In this document: positions 1-11,459 of the stretch, in pieces
How positions within the stretch are numbered: the first letter of the stretch is position 1
How the letters are laid out: each line of letters opens with the position of its first letter
Origin: Brachypterus glaber
Lineage: Eukaryota; Arthropoda; Insecta; Coleoptera; Kateretidae
DNA: 64,000 nt
Reading direction: 5' to 3'
Assembly (NCBI GenBank): GCA_958510825.1
Contig: OY294047.1
Location: 48,405,365 to 48,469,364 of the forward strand
Position numbers and translations under genes: made by a program
The notes under the pieces: model-generated
Told to the model about the DNA's origin: nothing
The model's database searches: none
What the model saw: only the letters and a program-made list of their open reading frames with translations

Positions 1-2
1 TC

Positions 3-245
3 TCCACTTTTGGTGACGTTAATCGTTACAATACACGAAATGAGAATTTACTGTATGTCCCTGCCTTTAACTATATACAAGTAAAAAATGGGCCCACTAT
101 GACGTCCATTAGTATATTTAATAAGTTGCCAAAAAATATTCGCTGCTTAAACGGTTTCAGACAATTTAAAGCTGCTTCAAAAGATTTTTTTAAAATAAAT
201 TGTTTTTATAACTTGTCAGAATTTTTAAACAAAAACTGGAATTGA
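3..245 (+). pseudogene. C-terminal end of non-LTR retrotransposon reverse transcriptase (partial, copy A)
   Basis: The reading frame enters from outside the window and gives the C-terminal part of the RT protein, including the YNTRNENLLYVP segment typical of CR1/Jockey-type elements that lack RNase H. The frame runs through to TGA at 243-245. It is 17 codons longer than the matching frame in copy B, where a single A-to-T change creates an earlier TAA. This copy therefore preserves the likely original C-terminus. Only the last ~80 codons are visible, so whether the upstream part is intact is unknown. Confidence 0.85.
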
Positions 246-375
246 TTGTTTAAATGTTATATTTATTATGTAATTGTAATTTTAAATGTTTCATTTATTG
301 TATTATAATTTTAAATGTTTTATGTACTATATATATCTTTGTGACATTATCCAATACTTCGGTCTTTATGGAAAT

Positions 376-404
376 AAAGTATTATTATTATTATTATTAT
401 TATT
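376..404 (+). repeat. (TTA)n tail of the retrotransposon, copy A
   Basis: An AATAAAG sequence runs directly into about eight TTA/ATT units. Simple-repeat tails of this kind mark the 3' end of CR1/I/Jockey-like elements. The element therefore ends here, and the sequence to about 1002 is duplicated host flank. Confidence 0.85.
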
Positions 405-1002
405 CCTTGGTCTGTCTGAATCTTTTCTGCAGTTTTTCCTCAGAAAGATGTCATGTTAAGAAAAATTATAAACAATTTTCTGTAAACCTTTACAGTTACC
501 CTTAATTGGATCTTGCGAGATACCCTTGCACTATATCCTTTCACGGTTATTCACTTAAAACACATTCTTGCCACTCTTGTTATTTTTTTCTTATTTTATG
601 AAGCATAGGGTTCCATGTATGCTATTCCATTCTAGTCTCGCCATTAAATGATAATTCCTCCGCCCTCTTGGGAATTATAAAACATAAACAATATTGATAT
701 CATCATAACTTTGTTCGAATATAAATCTTGACGTACAGATTGTGCCAATTAGGACGATGTTATGTTAGGTATAGTCTAGAATTTCTTTCTCGTTATTTAC
801 TTCAACCGAGCACTTCAAAACAATAAATCCTCTTTATATTGAATTGCAGCATAACAAAATAAACTTTACCTACAACTTTTAAACTGAGGAATCTAAATAG
901 TTAAAGATGTCCCGAGGGTGACTCATGTTGTTCATGTCTGATAATGGGTGATGAAGAGACACATTACACTGAAAAAACAGATTCTTTGAACCAAGTAAAT
1001 AT

Positions 1003-1133
1003 ACGGAAAAAAAAAATTATAGCTAGGAGCGCTATAACAAACCAAGCAAATTATAATCGCTTATTATATAAATACAAGGCTTTCTCTTACAATTATGGCA
1101 GTCAGTGTAAAAATTTATATGAAATACTTTAAT
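1003..1133 (+). mobile_element. Truncated MITE, CACGGAAA family (copy 1)
   Basis: The sequence from ACGGAAAAAA to ATACTTTAAT matches the first ~130 bp of the 424-bp element found complete at 18878-19301 and, inverted, at 12957-13380. It lacks the ACACAT segment inside the arm and all of the remaining ~290 bp. The short frame at 944-1132 runs through it and is not a gene. Confidence 0.85.
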
Positions 1134-1399
1134 ATAGAATATCAAATATCAAATTTTAAAGCATTATTTGTGCAGTCATCATGAGGTATCTAATGTCAAT
1201 AGCTTTTTTATGACTTGCCTAAATCATTTGACTGTTATCCACAGGTACTTATTGAATACTATTCCGGTATCAGTTTCAAGATGGTGTTTAAAGCTTTAAT
1301 TAAATTTATTATAATTATAGGTAAGGTATTTGTTTTCCTATTTAAAGTTTTTAGTCAAAGGTGCTGCAGTTGAACCGTGGGAAGTTACCCTTAAAGAGT
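1134..1399. other. AT-rich spacer, nothing recognised
   Basis: This lies between the truncated MITE and the start of RT homology. It has no open frame of note, no terminal repeats and no match elsewhere in the window that I could see. It probably contains the junction of the tandem duplication. Confidence 0.5.
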
Positions 1400-2656
1400 C
1401 CGCAAGTAGTGTTTTCAAAAATATTTGAGAGAGCTTTTTATCTGAGACTTACATCATTTATGATAAATAGCAGTCTGCTAACTCCCAGACAGTTTGGTTT
1501 TACCAAGGGAAAATCTACTCAGGATGCCATTCTATCACTGTATGATAAAATATTAAATAATTTTGATGATAAATTAAAAACTGCAGGCTTATTTTATGAT
1601 ATGTCACGAGCTTTTGATACCATAAATCATAAGCTTTTACTGCAAAAACTTTTTGCATATGGGATAAGAGGCAAAGCACTTGAGTGGATAAAGTCCTATC
1701 TGTCTGGGAGATACCAGATTGTCCGAGTCACTGATGAAAATGGTCATGTTTTTTCTAAAAAGCTCCCATGTGAAACAGGTGTCCCTCAGGGCAGCATTCT
1801 TGGTCCTTTGCTTTTTGTAATTTTTATAAATGATGTGGGCCTTGATTCTAACACCGATACTTTGACAACATTATTTGCAGATGATACCTCAGAAGTTGTT
1901 TCTGCTGAGTCTATTCCTGCACTTAGTGAAAAGTTAAAGGTTTGTGTAAAAAATATGTCTGATTGGTGTTTTAGAAACGGCCTTGTACTTAACTCTGACA
2001 AAACAAACCTAGTCTTGTTTCACCCAAATAGAACTCAGCAGAATTATAGTATCTTGGTACAATCAGGAAAACACACTATAAAACAAAATGATACTTGCAA
2101 TTTTCTGGGTGTGTCTGTAGATTCCACTTTAACCTGGGGGCCCCACATTGATGGACTATTGAAAAAGTTAGCTACAAAAAGTTTTTGTGTGCTGCAGCTG
2201 CGGAAAACTGTAAGTACGCCCACTCTTTTAAATTATTACCATGGTTGTATAAACTCCCTGCTCTCCTATGGTCTGATGTGCTGGGGAAATAGTGCACATG
2301 TCGATAAAGTCTTTATCATGCAAAAGAGGATCATTCGTTTTATGTTTAAAATGAGGTTTACAGATTCTTGTAGATCTGTGTTCACTGAAAATCGCATAAT
2401 GACTTTATATAGCATGTATATGTTTCAATGTGTGCTAAATGTGAAGGCAAACATTGGTGAGTTCTCCACTTTTGGTGACGTTAATCGTTACAATACACGA
2501 AATGAGAATTTACTGTATGTCCCTGCCTTTAACTATATACAAGTAAAAAATGGGCCCACTATGACGTCCATTAGTATATTTAATAAGTTGCCAAAAAATA
2601 TTCGCTGCTTAAACGGTTTCAGACAATTTAAAGCTGCTTCAAAAGATTTTTTTTAA
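1361..2656 (+). pseudogene. Reverse transcriptase, non-LTR retrotransposon (N-terminally truncated)
   Basis: This 431-residue frame encodes an RNA-directed DNA polymerase that would copy element RNA into nuclear DNA. Visible blocks: GFTKGKST at residues 46-53; motif A, FYDMSRAFDTINH, with Asp80; motif B, GVPQGSILGPLLF, from 140; motif C, LFADDT, with Asp174 and Asp175. All three catalytic aspartates are present and the RT core is uninterrupted. The tail carries YNTR at 377-380 and no RNase H. The first ~16 residues do not look like RT and belong to the junction. The annotated start is a non-ATG codon with no support. An A-to-T change gives TAA 17 codons before the stop used in copy A. With no endonuclease or ORF1, the copy cannot move by itself. 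Confidence 0.9.
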
Positions 2657-2862
2657 ATAAATTGTTTTTATAACTTGTCAGAATTTTTAAACAAAAACTG
2701 GAATTGATTGTTTAAATGTTATATTTATTATGTAATTTTAAATGTTTCATTTATTGTATTATAATTTTAAATGTTTTATGTACTATATATATCTTTGTGA
2801 CATTATCCAATACTTCGGTCTTTATGGAAATAAAGTATTATTATTATTATTATTATTATTCC
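1400..2862 (+). mobile_element. 5'-truncated CR1/Jockey-like non-LTR retrotransposon (copy B)
   Basis: RT homology begins abruptly near 1409 at the VFSKIFERAF segment, which normally lies inside the RT domain. The endonuclease and the first RT block are missing, the usual result of incomplete target-primed reverse transcription or of the duplication breakpoint. The 3' end is an AATAAAG plus TTA-repeat tail at 2836-2862. The family assignment comes from RT motif style and tail, and could equally be Jockey, Daphne or L2-like. Confidence 0.85.
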
Positions 2863-3435
2863 TTGGTCTGTCTGAATCTTTTCTGCAGTTTTTCCTCAGA
2901 AAGATGTCATGTTAAGAAAAATTATAAACAATTTTCTGTAAACCTTTACAGTTACCCTTAATTGGATCCTGCGAGATACCCTTGCACTATATCCTTTTAC
3001 GGTTATTCACTTAAAACACATTCTTGCCACTCTTGTTATTTTTTTCTTATTTTATGAAGCATTGGGTTCCAGGTATGCTATTCCATTCTAGTCTCGCCAT
3101 TAAATGATAATTCCTCCGCCCTCTTGGAAATTATAAAACATAAACAATATTGATATCATCATAACTTTGTTCGAATATAAATCTTGACGTACAGATTGTG
3201 CCAATTAGGACGATGTTATGTTAGGTATAGTCTAGAACTTCTTTCTCGATATTTACTTCAACCGAGCACTTCAAAACAATAAATCCTCTTTATATTGAAT
3301 TGCAGCATAACAAAATAAACTTTACCTACAACTTTTAAACTGAGGAATCTATATTTATGTTAAAGATGTCCCGAGGGTGTCTCATGTTGTTACACATTAC
3401 ACTGAAAAAACAGATTCTTTGAACCAAGTAAATAT
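2463..3435 (+). repeat. Tandem segmental duplication, copy B
   Basis: Direct repeat of 1-1002 at an offset of about 2.46 kb. It includes RT C-terminus, 3' UTR, TTA tail and shared flank, ending at AAGTAAATAT. Beyond that point the two copies differ completely: a MITE fragment in copy A, unrelated AT-rich sequence here. Confidence 0.93.
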
Positions 3436-5296
3436 GGCATTTACTTAAACTTATTATACTTTCGAATAAATGGCGAATTCAAAGTAATATTACCACTTAT
3501 TCGAAAGAGTTTCTCATTTTCTTTTAGATCAAATATAAGTTTATGTAAAGTACCAAATTACAAAAATAACTATATTTCGATTTTAAAAAAATTGGCGCTC
3601 TAATCAAATTTTAAGTAGGTTGTTTTAAATCTCATGCTCATTGTCGGTAAAAAAAACAAATCTGTAAGAGAATGTAGCATTCATACTAAGAACTGATGGT
3701 TTCTTTGGACGAAGTGCGAGAATGGATAAAATGACATTATTTGCCCAGCTAAGATCGCAAAGAAATTATTTTGCCCCAATGAAACCTTTTTTCTTTCGTG
3801 TATGTTTCTGGGACAAAAAGTAAAACATTTTAATTGAATTAATATAAACGTCTATTAAGCCAAATACATTGAAACAAAATTGATTTATGATCAAAATTGT
3901 AATTGACTTATCAGATTTATTACTTAAATTAGTTGAAAATTAGAAAAAAGAATAATATTTCATTTCCTTCTATTTTACTTTTAGAAAGTTTATAAAGGTT
4001 TTATAATTTTTTAGGTTAAAATAAAATACGTATTATTTTTAGCTGTTTTTAGGTCATTATTAAAAAGAAAACTCAAGACAATCAATCAATAAATAAAAAA
4101 TATGACGAAAAATTATTACGACAGACTTAAGAGATTTTTAAATGAAAAAAGGATTTTTTTGCATAAACAAGTAGAACATAGTAAAGATTATGTGGACTGA
4201 AAATAAAATTCTTCAGATCTATATGTGAAAGCTTATATATAAGGTTATAAGATCATAAGATCGCCAAGAAAAATTGTTTTAATTTTCAAGAGAAATTCAA
4301 TACTATTCTGGAATACCATGTATTACGTTATGTGGGTAGTATTTTAATAATATCGTAATATACATGTCTACCAATCGTTGCGTACGCCAACACGATTCAC
4401 TTGGCTTTAACTTTACATTGTTACAGCGTGGGTAAGGAGTAATCGGATCAAATTCGTTTGATAACATCGAAATAATGTCCAAGTAGGGTGTAATATTCTT
4501 CTGCAGTTAGTTAACGGAGTTATTAGAGAGGTTCAGTTTCTAATTGTGCCTCACCTTACCCGCATCTTTAAAACTCTGCATTCGATTGGATGGTTTATGT
4601 CAAAACATTGCTTTACTTTGCTTCCAGTAATCATAACTTATAAAAGCATAGTTCCCTCATCTAATTAAAAATACAACTAATAGCCCTGTTTTTTCCTTGA
4701 TATCTTACTGAAACTGAAAATAAAAAGAACAGAGATTATCATGTAAGTAACAGAAATATTTGCAGATTTTAAAAAGTCTTTTATTTGGGACGTAATCCAG
4801 TTCTGTCATTAGTATTAGCCATCCGAATGTTAAAAATGTACTGCTTGGCAATTCCACAAAAATATTTCAAAATTCTCATCCATATTATGGATTTATACCT
4901 ACATACAGATATTGTAACATAATTAATCTAAATAAACGAGCCGGGTGCATTATGGTGACTTGAGGCTCAGATAGATCTGAATTTAACGCAGTTTGCTTTT
5001 CCACATCGCTTAATTCAAACGTCTCTATTAATATAACAGACCATTATTCGATTCTGTATCTTTATATCATTAAAAATATACAGAAGAAGGATTTGCGAAC
5101 ATATAGTGTGCCTATTTAGTATAAATCTTGTTTTTTTTTTCTGATATACAAAATCAAAATTTTCATATCATCAGAAAGGATTCTTCATTTGGGAAATTAT
5201 TATCGCTTCTTATTACAAAATATCAGTAAAATATGTTGTTTTATAAAATATATTTTGTATAGGTATAGATGTAGCTTAACCTATTATCTATATATA
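3436..5296. other. AT-rich DNA without recognised genes
   Basis: No coding frame or terminal repeat pair stands out. A short inverted repeat (CTTTCGAATAA / TTATTCGAAAG) sits near 3460-3507. A stretch around 4380-4620 has more GC than its surroundings and no long frame; it may be old unique sequence. Confidence 0.5.
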
Positions 5297-5993
5297 TAGT
5301 GTTTAACTATAAAATTGATGACATTGTTGTTGCTAGAGTGTCGGAAATTAGAGATCTAGGAGTTATGTTTGATAGTAAATTGGATTTCAGTTTACATATT
5401 GAGAAAACAGTTACATCAGCTTTTCGTAGTCTTGGTTTTGTTATTAGAAATAGTTACGGTTTTAAAGATCGATCGGTTTTGTTTGCATTATTTAATTCCT
5501 TTGTTTTGTCTAAACTTGAATATGCAAGCCTGATTTGGAATCCAAAATACAAATACGAAATTGATGCTATCGACAAAATTTTAAGAAGGTTTTTAAAATT
5601 TTTTAGCTTTAAAATAGATGGGGTTTACACAATAAGATTGATTGTTCAGAACTCTTAGAAATGTTAAATTTTCATATTCCTACAGCCACTCGTACAAACG
5701 ATACATTTTATTTGTCGAAGCCTAGAACCAACTTACTAACATTTTCACCGATTTACACTATGTGCAAAAACTATCATAAGATTCAAACTGATGTTGATAT
5801 ATTCTCCTGCAGTAACAGCCGCATTAAATTTGTCTTTCGCCAATTAAATTTGGACTAATATTCTGTACTCTACTAGTTTGATTGTTATTATTTTTTTTAT
5901 AATTCTGTATCTTGTTGTTTGACTCATCCTTTAATTGGTTTTTACTGTTGGATGTAACAATAAATAAATAAATAAAAAAATAAATAAATAAAT
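5297..5993 (+). mobile_element. 5'-truncated non-LTR retrotransposon 3' end with TAAA tail
   Basis: RT C-terminal coding sequence is followed by a short 3' UTR and then an AATAAA(TAAA)n tail at about 5959-5993. The 5' end is cut at the RT thumb region. This is a different family from the element at 1400-2862, judged by protein sequence and tail. Confidence 0.85.
5299..5855 (+). pseudogene. Frameshifted reverse transcriptase C-terminus
   Basis: The first part (5299-5655) reads VSEIRDLGVMFDSKLDFSLH, then IRNSYGF and SKLEYASLIWNP, the thumb/connection region conserved in many non-LTR RTs. It stops at a TAG at 5656-5658. The family sequence continues in the third frame: IDCSELLEML can be read across the stop from about 5638 and leads into the frame ending LNLD. 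So a frameshift near 5630-5640 separates two parts of one former protein. The catalytic motifs lie upstream and are absent. It is a dead fragment. Confidence 0.82.
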
Positions 5994-6511
5994 TTAATCG
6001 TAATTTATATGATATATTATATTACATTTTATATACATTTAACATATTACATTGTAACATATAATGTGCGATTGTTAAAATGTTTTATTTTATATTAAGT
6101 GCAATAAAAAATTCCGGCGCGTTCTCAACGAAATGTTGAATGTGATTTTTATCGTTTTATAACTATGGACTCAGTCTATAAAGAAATAGTAACTGCGATA
6201 TCCTTATTACCTATAAATTTATATTGGGCTTGACATGAGTAGTTAAGTTTAAATAGATACATACAAGTAAATCTTATTAAAATGAGTTTTGAGAGATCTA
6301 TTCTCCGCCATTTTTGTTTTTTATATTTTTGTCATTACCTATCTAAGTTTTTTGTGCTGCAAATTTTTTATTGCTATCTGTGGTCTGCTAACTTACTTAA
6401 GTTCTGCTGTTTGCTTGACAATATATTAGAGATACTTAACCAACCTTTATCTGACAGGTTCAACCGCACATTAGTAAACCAACATTAAAATTAGTTCTTT
6501 CCAATCAAATG
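5994..6511. other. AT-rich spacer, nothing recognised
   Basis: Low-complexity AT-rich sequence. The 68-codon frame at 6282-6488 is hydrophobic and of biased composition, with no recognisable family. I do not accept it as a gene. Confidence 0.45.
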
Positions 6512-7734
6512 CAGGCCTCCCACTTGTCATAAAATCATAAAATGTCATAAAATAACCCAATTTGTCCTAAAATCGTCATAAAATAAAATTGTTGTCATAA
6601 AAGTCATAAAATTTCATAAAAATACTTATACTTTAGAGCACCTGACAGAGAAGTTTTTTTTGTTTTTTTTTTCTGAATTATTTTTAAATATTTTTATATT
6701 TTCTTTAAAATTGGTGTATGGGGGTTTTTGAGGTCGCTGAAACTGATTCTTTTCATAAATTTTTTCTACATTTCCGGCGGGCAGGTGGTAATTATTTTTA
6801 AATATTTAAAATATTTTTTAGTGAAAATTGCTATACAGGGTTTTTTAGGTGGCTGAACTCAGTTTTGGAATAAATATTTTCTTACTCCGTCCCCTGGCGG
6901 TAAAGTTTTTGAGTTGAATTTGTTTTAACTTCATCTTTGCAGGGCACGAGTAATAATTTTCAAACCATTACAGTAATTTCGTTAAAATTGGCAGATAGGG
7001 GTTTCCGAGGTCACTAAAACTCTTTCTGGTCCAAAACTACCACCCCTCGGGGTGGTCTGTCCGGTAATTCTTGTGGGCACCATAACTGAAAAATGCTTTG
7101 AGGTAAATTTGGTACATACCTTTCCTTCCTGAAGTTCTCGGTTGGAATTCTTTTTGGTAAAAATCGGGATGGGACAAATGAGCAAATAACCTATTTTAAA
7201 AAGGGTTATATCTAAAGAAAGGGATGTTAGAGCGGGGCCGAATTTAGAGGGAAGTTTCCCCGGGACCCGGGTTCGAGGAGTTCCGACGTCGACAGTTTAT
7301 TTTAGTTTACACTTTATTTGATGAGCAAATATGCGGGTCCTTTCTGAGTGGACCATAGCCCTTCAAATTCGTAAAATATTTCGCCTTGGCACTAGGGCTT
7401 TTAACCAGGCTTTTAACCTTTTTTTTACAGTGTTAAATTAACGTCAATTAATAGAATTCGTAAAAAATGCGTCTGCGGTGGAGTGCTGACAACCATTTTG
7501 TTTGTCGTCCCTTTCAAGTTTGTAAAACTTAACGTTAAATAAAAAAAAAAATCGCCTGAGGTGCTAGAGCTTTCTTGCATTTGCTCGGTCCGGCCCTAGC
7601 TAGAGATAGAGTGCTGTAGAATAAGGATTTAAAATAAAAGATTTCCGCTTTTTTGTCCAATATTTTGTCATAAAATGCCTAAAATTGTCATAAAATCATA
7701 AAAAAAAATCTGAAAATCTTCGGTGGGAGCCCTG
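6512..7734. mobile_element. hAT-like non-autonomous DNA transposon
   Basis: The left end CAGGCCTCCCAC and the right end GTGGGAGCCCTG form short imperfect TIRs; CAGG(G) ends are common in hAT elements. Just inside both ends lie clusters of GTCATAAAAT or CATAAAAT units (6529-6623 and 7667-7705), like the subterminal repeats that hAT transposases bind, though here they run in the same direction at both ends. The inside carries diverged copies of a motif resembling GGGTTTTTGAGGTCGCTGAA (near 6721, 6838, 6998) and no transposase. Flanking CAAAT occurs on both sides but a clean 8-bp target duplication is not visible, so the class is tentative. Confidence 0.6.
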
Positions 7735-9212
7735 CAAATATTTCCATGAATCTCGTCATTGCAAAGACGGATGCGAATATATTCTTACTCCAACTTCTTT
7801 CTGCTGTAAGTTTTGTACGAAAGGATAATCTCCTTAGGAGATAATAATTTTTAATTTTGAAGGCGCCACATTTGTAATAAGTTGAATGAAAATATTTTGT
7901 AATGAGCTCCTCAGTTTTTCATTTATGATCAAATCAGCAGACGAATGAAATAGTCGCGAGCAATTGGGACACACGAGTAATAAAATGAGGCTGCCATCGT
8001 AAATTATTCTGTAGGTTCGGGACATTAAACACTTTTATATGCACTTTCTCGCTGGATATTTTATTATTTTATTGTCTGACGCGCTGTTAAATCTCTCCGA
8101 TTCGAAAACAATGACCGAGAATTGACTTTTAAAATCAAGTCGGCGGGTATTTTTCTTTTAAGATCGTTCAGACAAGATTTTTAACGATTAAGATTAATTT
8201 TATTGTTGGTATTATTGCAAGAGTTTCCAATGACCTAGTTTTTATACACGAATTTAATTTAATTTAATTTAAATTTACAATTCAGATATGGGTACTTTAA
8301 AAGATTCACCTTCCCTAAACTTTAAAGCATGGAAAGGCTCAACAGTTAATAATATTTAAATTGCGCTGGGGGCTTAAAATAAATTTTCATAACAAATTTA
8401 TGAATCGATAAGTATCAGCTTAAAATGTCTCGTTTTTGATTTGGCAGACTCTTATTTAGGTGGCCTAATTTAGAGGTTCATTGAAAGTTAAATTTGGTCC
8501 CAAAAAACCAGGTAATTGGTCATCAACAGGTGCGTACGACCAAACCAAAATTTATGGGCAACACGCCACGATAGATGGCGGAATTCCAGCGGTCGTAAAA
8601 CGCCTACCACTAGATTGCAGGACAATGTAGCAAAAGAAAAGTAGCAGAGACATGTTGTGCATGCAAGTCGCGTTTCACTAACGACTCATTTAATTTTCTC
8701 TAATTAATAGTATCATAAAATTTAATTGCGAACAAGGTTTGATTCAGACGGAGGCGATTTTTCAATCGCGGTCGATCGTTACAAAAACTGTATTTGAAAA
8801 GTTGGTTTGTATTATTTCATGTTTTTTTTCTTATATAAATACCTATACTGCTTTTATAAAATAATATTTTATTTCTAAACGAGTTTTTTGTTTTATTTTC
8901 CGTATAGATTTTACTCTAATTGTCACAGCAAAATAATTCTCAAGTGTTTAACTGACAGTATTATTTCTACGTTTGGATCTGGCCAAGATTTATTTAATAA
9001 CAGACCTACATTTCTTCTCATTTACATCTTTGCACATTATAGTTATTTTGTCAAGTTAAAATTGTATTCTTCTATTAAAATTATAGCTCAAGGCAAATAA
9101 ATACAATATAATCTTGGATATATTTTAGATAGAAATGGAATCAATATATATCCAGAAATAAAAATTCAGTTTTAATAATTTTGCGCATCAGTACTAAATA
9201 CTAAGTACTCGC
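7735..9212. other. Mostly unique-looking DNA, no gene recognised
   Basis: A short AATTT repeat lies near 8250-8275. Segments around 8060-8180 and 8720-8790 are less AT-rich and look like old unique sequence. Frames at 7834-8025 and 8888-9100 have no recognisable family. Confidence 0.45.
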
Positions 9213-9218
9213 CTATAT

Positions 9219-9767
9219 GCAAAGAACTTTTACCCCAAGAAGGAACATGATGAAATCTACTGTATGCTTTGTTTGAAGCGTGAACCAACTACGGTCAGGG
9301 GCTGGTGGGGAGTGACTATTGTTTACACTTATTACGCGTAAAGAGAGAAAAAGAATGTGTAAACTCACAGTCTAATGTCGTAAAATGACTGACAGGGGTA
9401 CAGTGTTGCCGATTGGAAACATATACTTTTTATATTTTATTGTAAATTTTAAGAAATTAGTTCTGTATGAGTTTTATATGAACTAGTAGTTTAATTTTAA
9501 TAGATTTAAATATACTATATTATTAGACATTATTATAGTATACACAATAAAGTTTTTTACATTTTTAATTTAAGTATAATGATTTGAATTCATGATAAGG
9601 TGGAAACTACGCAACATCGCTACTAGATAGCCTGAAAGTCGACTAGCGATATCTACATTTTACACCACAAAGCTGTATCGCGTTTCTGTTAGTAAATAAA
9701 CAAACAAAAAGATGTCACCTTCATAAACATTGGTCTGAAATTACTTCTTGAGGTAAAAGTTCTTTGC
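9219..9767. mobile_element. TIR element with 6-bp target duplication
   Basis: The left end starts GCAAAGAACTTTTACC and the right end is its inverse, with similarity continuing into CAAGAAG. Both sides are flanked directly by CTATAT (9213-9218 and 9768-9773), a convincing 6-bp target duplication. The 549-bp interior has no coding frame, so the element depends on a transposase elsewhere. I do not know its superfamily. Confidence 0.72.
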
Positions 9768-9773
9768 CTATAT

Positions 9774-11310
9774 GTCATTAACACTCATAACTTTCTCAGA
9801 AAAGCAATCTGTTGTTTATTAAAATTGCAATTCTTGATGTGAATATACAGAGCAATAAATTAAAACGTTCTGCAATGGTAAAGGTAATTTGTTAACGACA
9901 TAGATAAATTAATTTACGATTTATTTATTTGTTTTCCAGATAATGAAGTTTTAAGTGAAGTGAACCGAATGATTTATTATTCCTGGGCAGCATTTTATCA
10001 ACTTTAAAAAGAGGGACAATTTGAAAAATAATAAATTGGAGTCCTGTTGATTTATAGAACGATCAAATATATTTGTTGATAAACAGAGGCGGTCATTGTA
10101 ATTGTAAACAAAACAGGTTATTAACATTCAAATTTATATTTATTTTTTTTTTTTAAATTGACCAAGGAAAAAAATTTAATAAATACCTATTTATTGTTTT
10201 TAATTTCTCCTGTCGAATCAAGAAGTTGCTACTTTGCGTTGCAGCAAAACCACTCCTAAACGAGTATGTGATGCATCAGTAGGTATTGTTAATTTATCAA
10301 TCTATCTGCTCTATTCAGTAAACCAAGAAGTCAAGTAATCCTGTATATGAAAGTTTACCAGGATAAAATCAAACTGCATATGAAATTATTCTCGATATAA
10401 ATATAATTCAGTAAAAATATATTATAATCGTGTCAAAACTTATAACCTTTTATTATTAAAGGCTTTCACAACAGATTTTAGATTAATCATCACGTATTGT
10501 TTATACGTATATATGTCGTTGTTTTTCTCTCCTGTCATTTAGAAATGTTGCAACAACGTAAATTAAATATTGTTTGCATAATTTTGCGATGCAAATTATC
10601 ACAATAATAGAATAAAAGTTACGCTGTTCACTGTATTACAGCATGCACTGTAATTTGTTAGGCTAGCAGCAAAAAGGGAAATAAAAAACATATAATTATT
10701 ATTTGTCAGTCATATTGAAGGGAGTTTAATGATGGAACATCTAGAATTTAAGTGCACAATAATCTAATGTATTGAAAAAAGTTAAATTTTCTGTATTAAA
10801 ATATTTAAGGAGGTGCCACGAATGTCAAGGATTATAGATATTGACATATCATGAACATAATATGTTATTATTGTATACATTGTAATATTTGTTGAAAAAA
10901 TTCTGAGTTGTTATTTATCCTTTTACATTTTTCTAATTCTCCTAGGCTGTTGAAGCGTGTTGTTGTAAATTTGTTTACGGTAGTTTAAAAAGTAAGAGAA
11001 AAGATACTTGACAATATGTAGAATTTGAAGCGTAATTTGTTACTTAACTAATAAAGATACTTCTTCTTACTAAACCATTAATAAAGCAACACTCGAGTAA
11101 CTTAAAATTATACGCCTTTTCGTTTTGAAAAATATAAACATGCGACTTCGGTTACAAAGTTGGTTACTGTCAAAATATAAATATAACCTTAACATGTTAA
11201 TAGCAAATTATATAAAATTTTCACCTTCATATATTTTCCTTAATAAAAACAAAATTATTATTTTACAGGAGAAGCAAAAATGTGTTTATTTTTTTCCATT
11301 GATATTTATA
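9774..11310. other. AT-rich DNA, nothing recognised
   Basis: No inverted repeat ends, RT motifs or convincing frames were seen. A polypyrimidine-AG acceptor-like string (TTTGTTTTCCAG) ends near 9940 without a matching downstream donor. Confidence 0.45.
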
Positions 11311-11339
11311 TTTAATATAATAGTATATTCTATAACTAG

Positions 11340-11435
11340 TATGGAATAGACAATATTCCACGCGGGCGGAAAGTTTGTCATACGAGCCGGCAGGCGAGTA
11401 TGACGGTCCCGCGAGAGCGGAATGACTATTCCATA
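11340..11435. repeat. GC-rich hairpin / small foldback repeat
   Basis: TATGGAATAG at 11340 is mirrored by CTATTCCATA ending at 11435. Inside it, TGTCATAC and GTATGAC form an inner stem around a GC-rich loop. Outer similarity reaches about 11320-11450. It stands out against AT-rich flanks and looks like a small palindromic MITE or the core of one. Confidence 0.6.
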
Positions 11436-11459
11436 CGCGTTGTAGACTATACTTTTTCT

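Larger units (their letters stand above)
1..1002 (+). repeat. Tandem segmental duplication, copy A
   Basis: This stretch is repeated almost base for base at 2463-3435. The match covers the 3' end of a non-LTR retrotransposon, its TTA-repeat tail and about 600 bp of sequence beyond the tail. Copies differ by scattered substitutions and small indels: a 6-bp difference near 276 and about 27 bp (around 932-958) missing from the other copy. Because the post-tail flank is shared, this is a segmental duplication rather than two independent insertions. The match stops where a fragment of a CACGGAAA-type MITE begins (1003). The window edge cuts the left side of this copy. Confidence 0.93.

Noticed and set aside
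944..1132. 62-residue frame downstream of retrotransposon copy A
   Set aside because: It runs from duplicated flank into a truncated MITE and has no family features.
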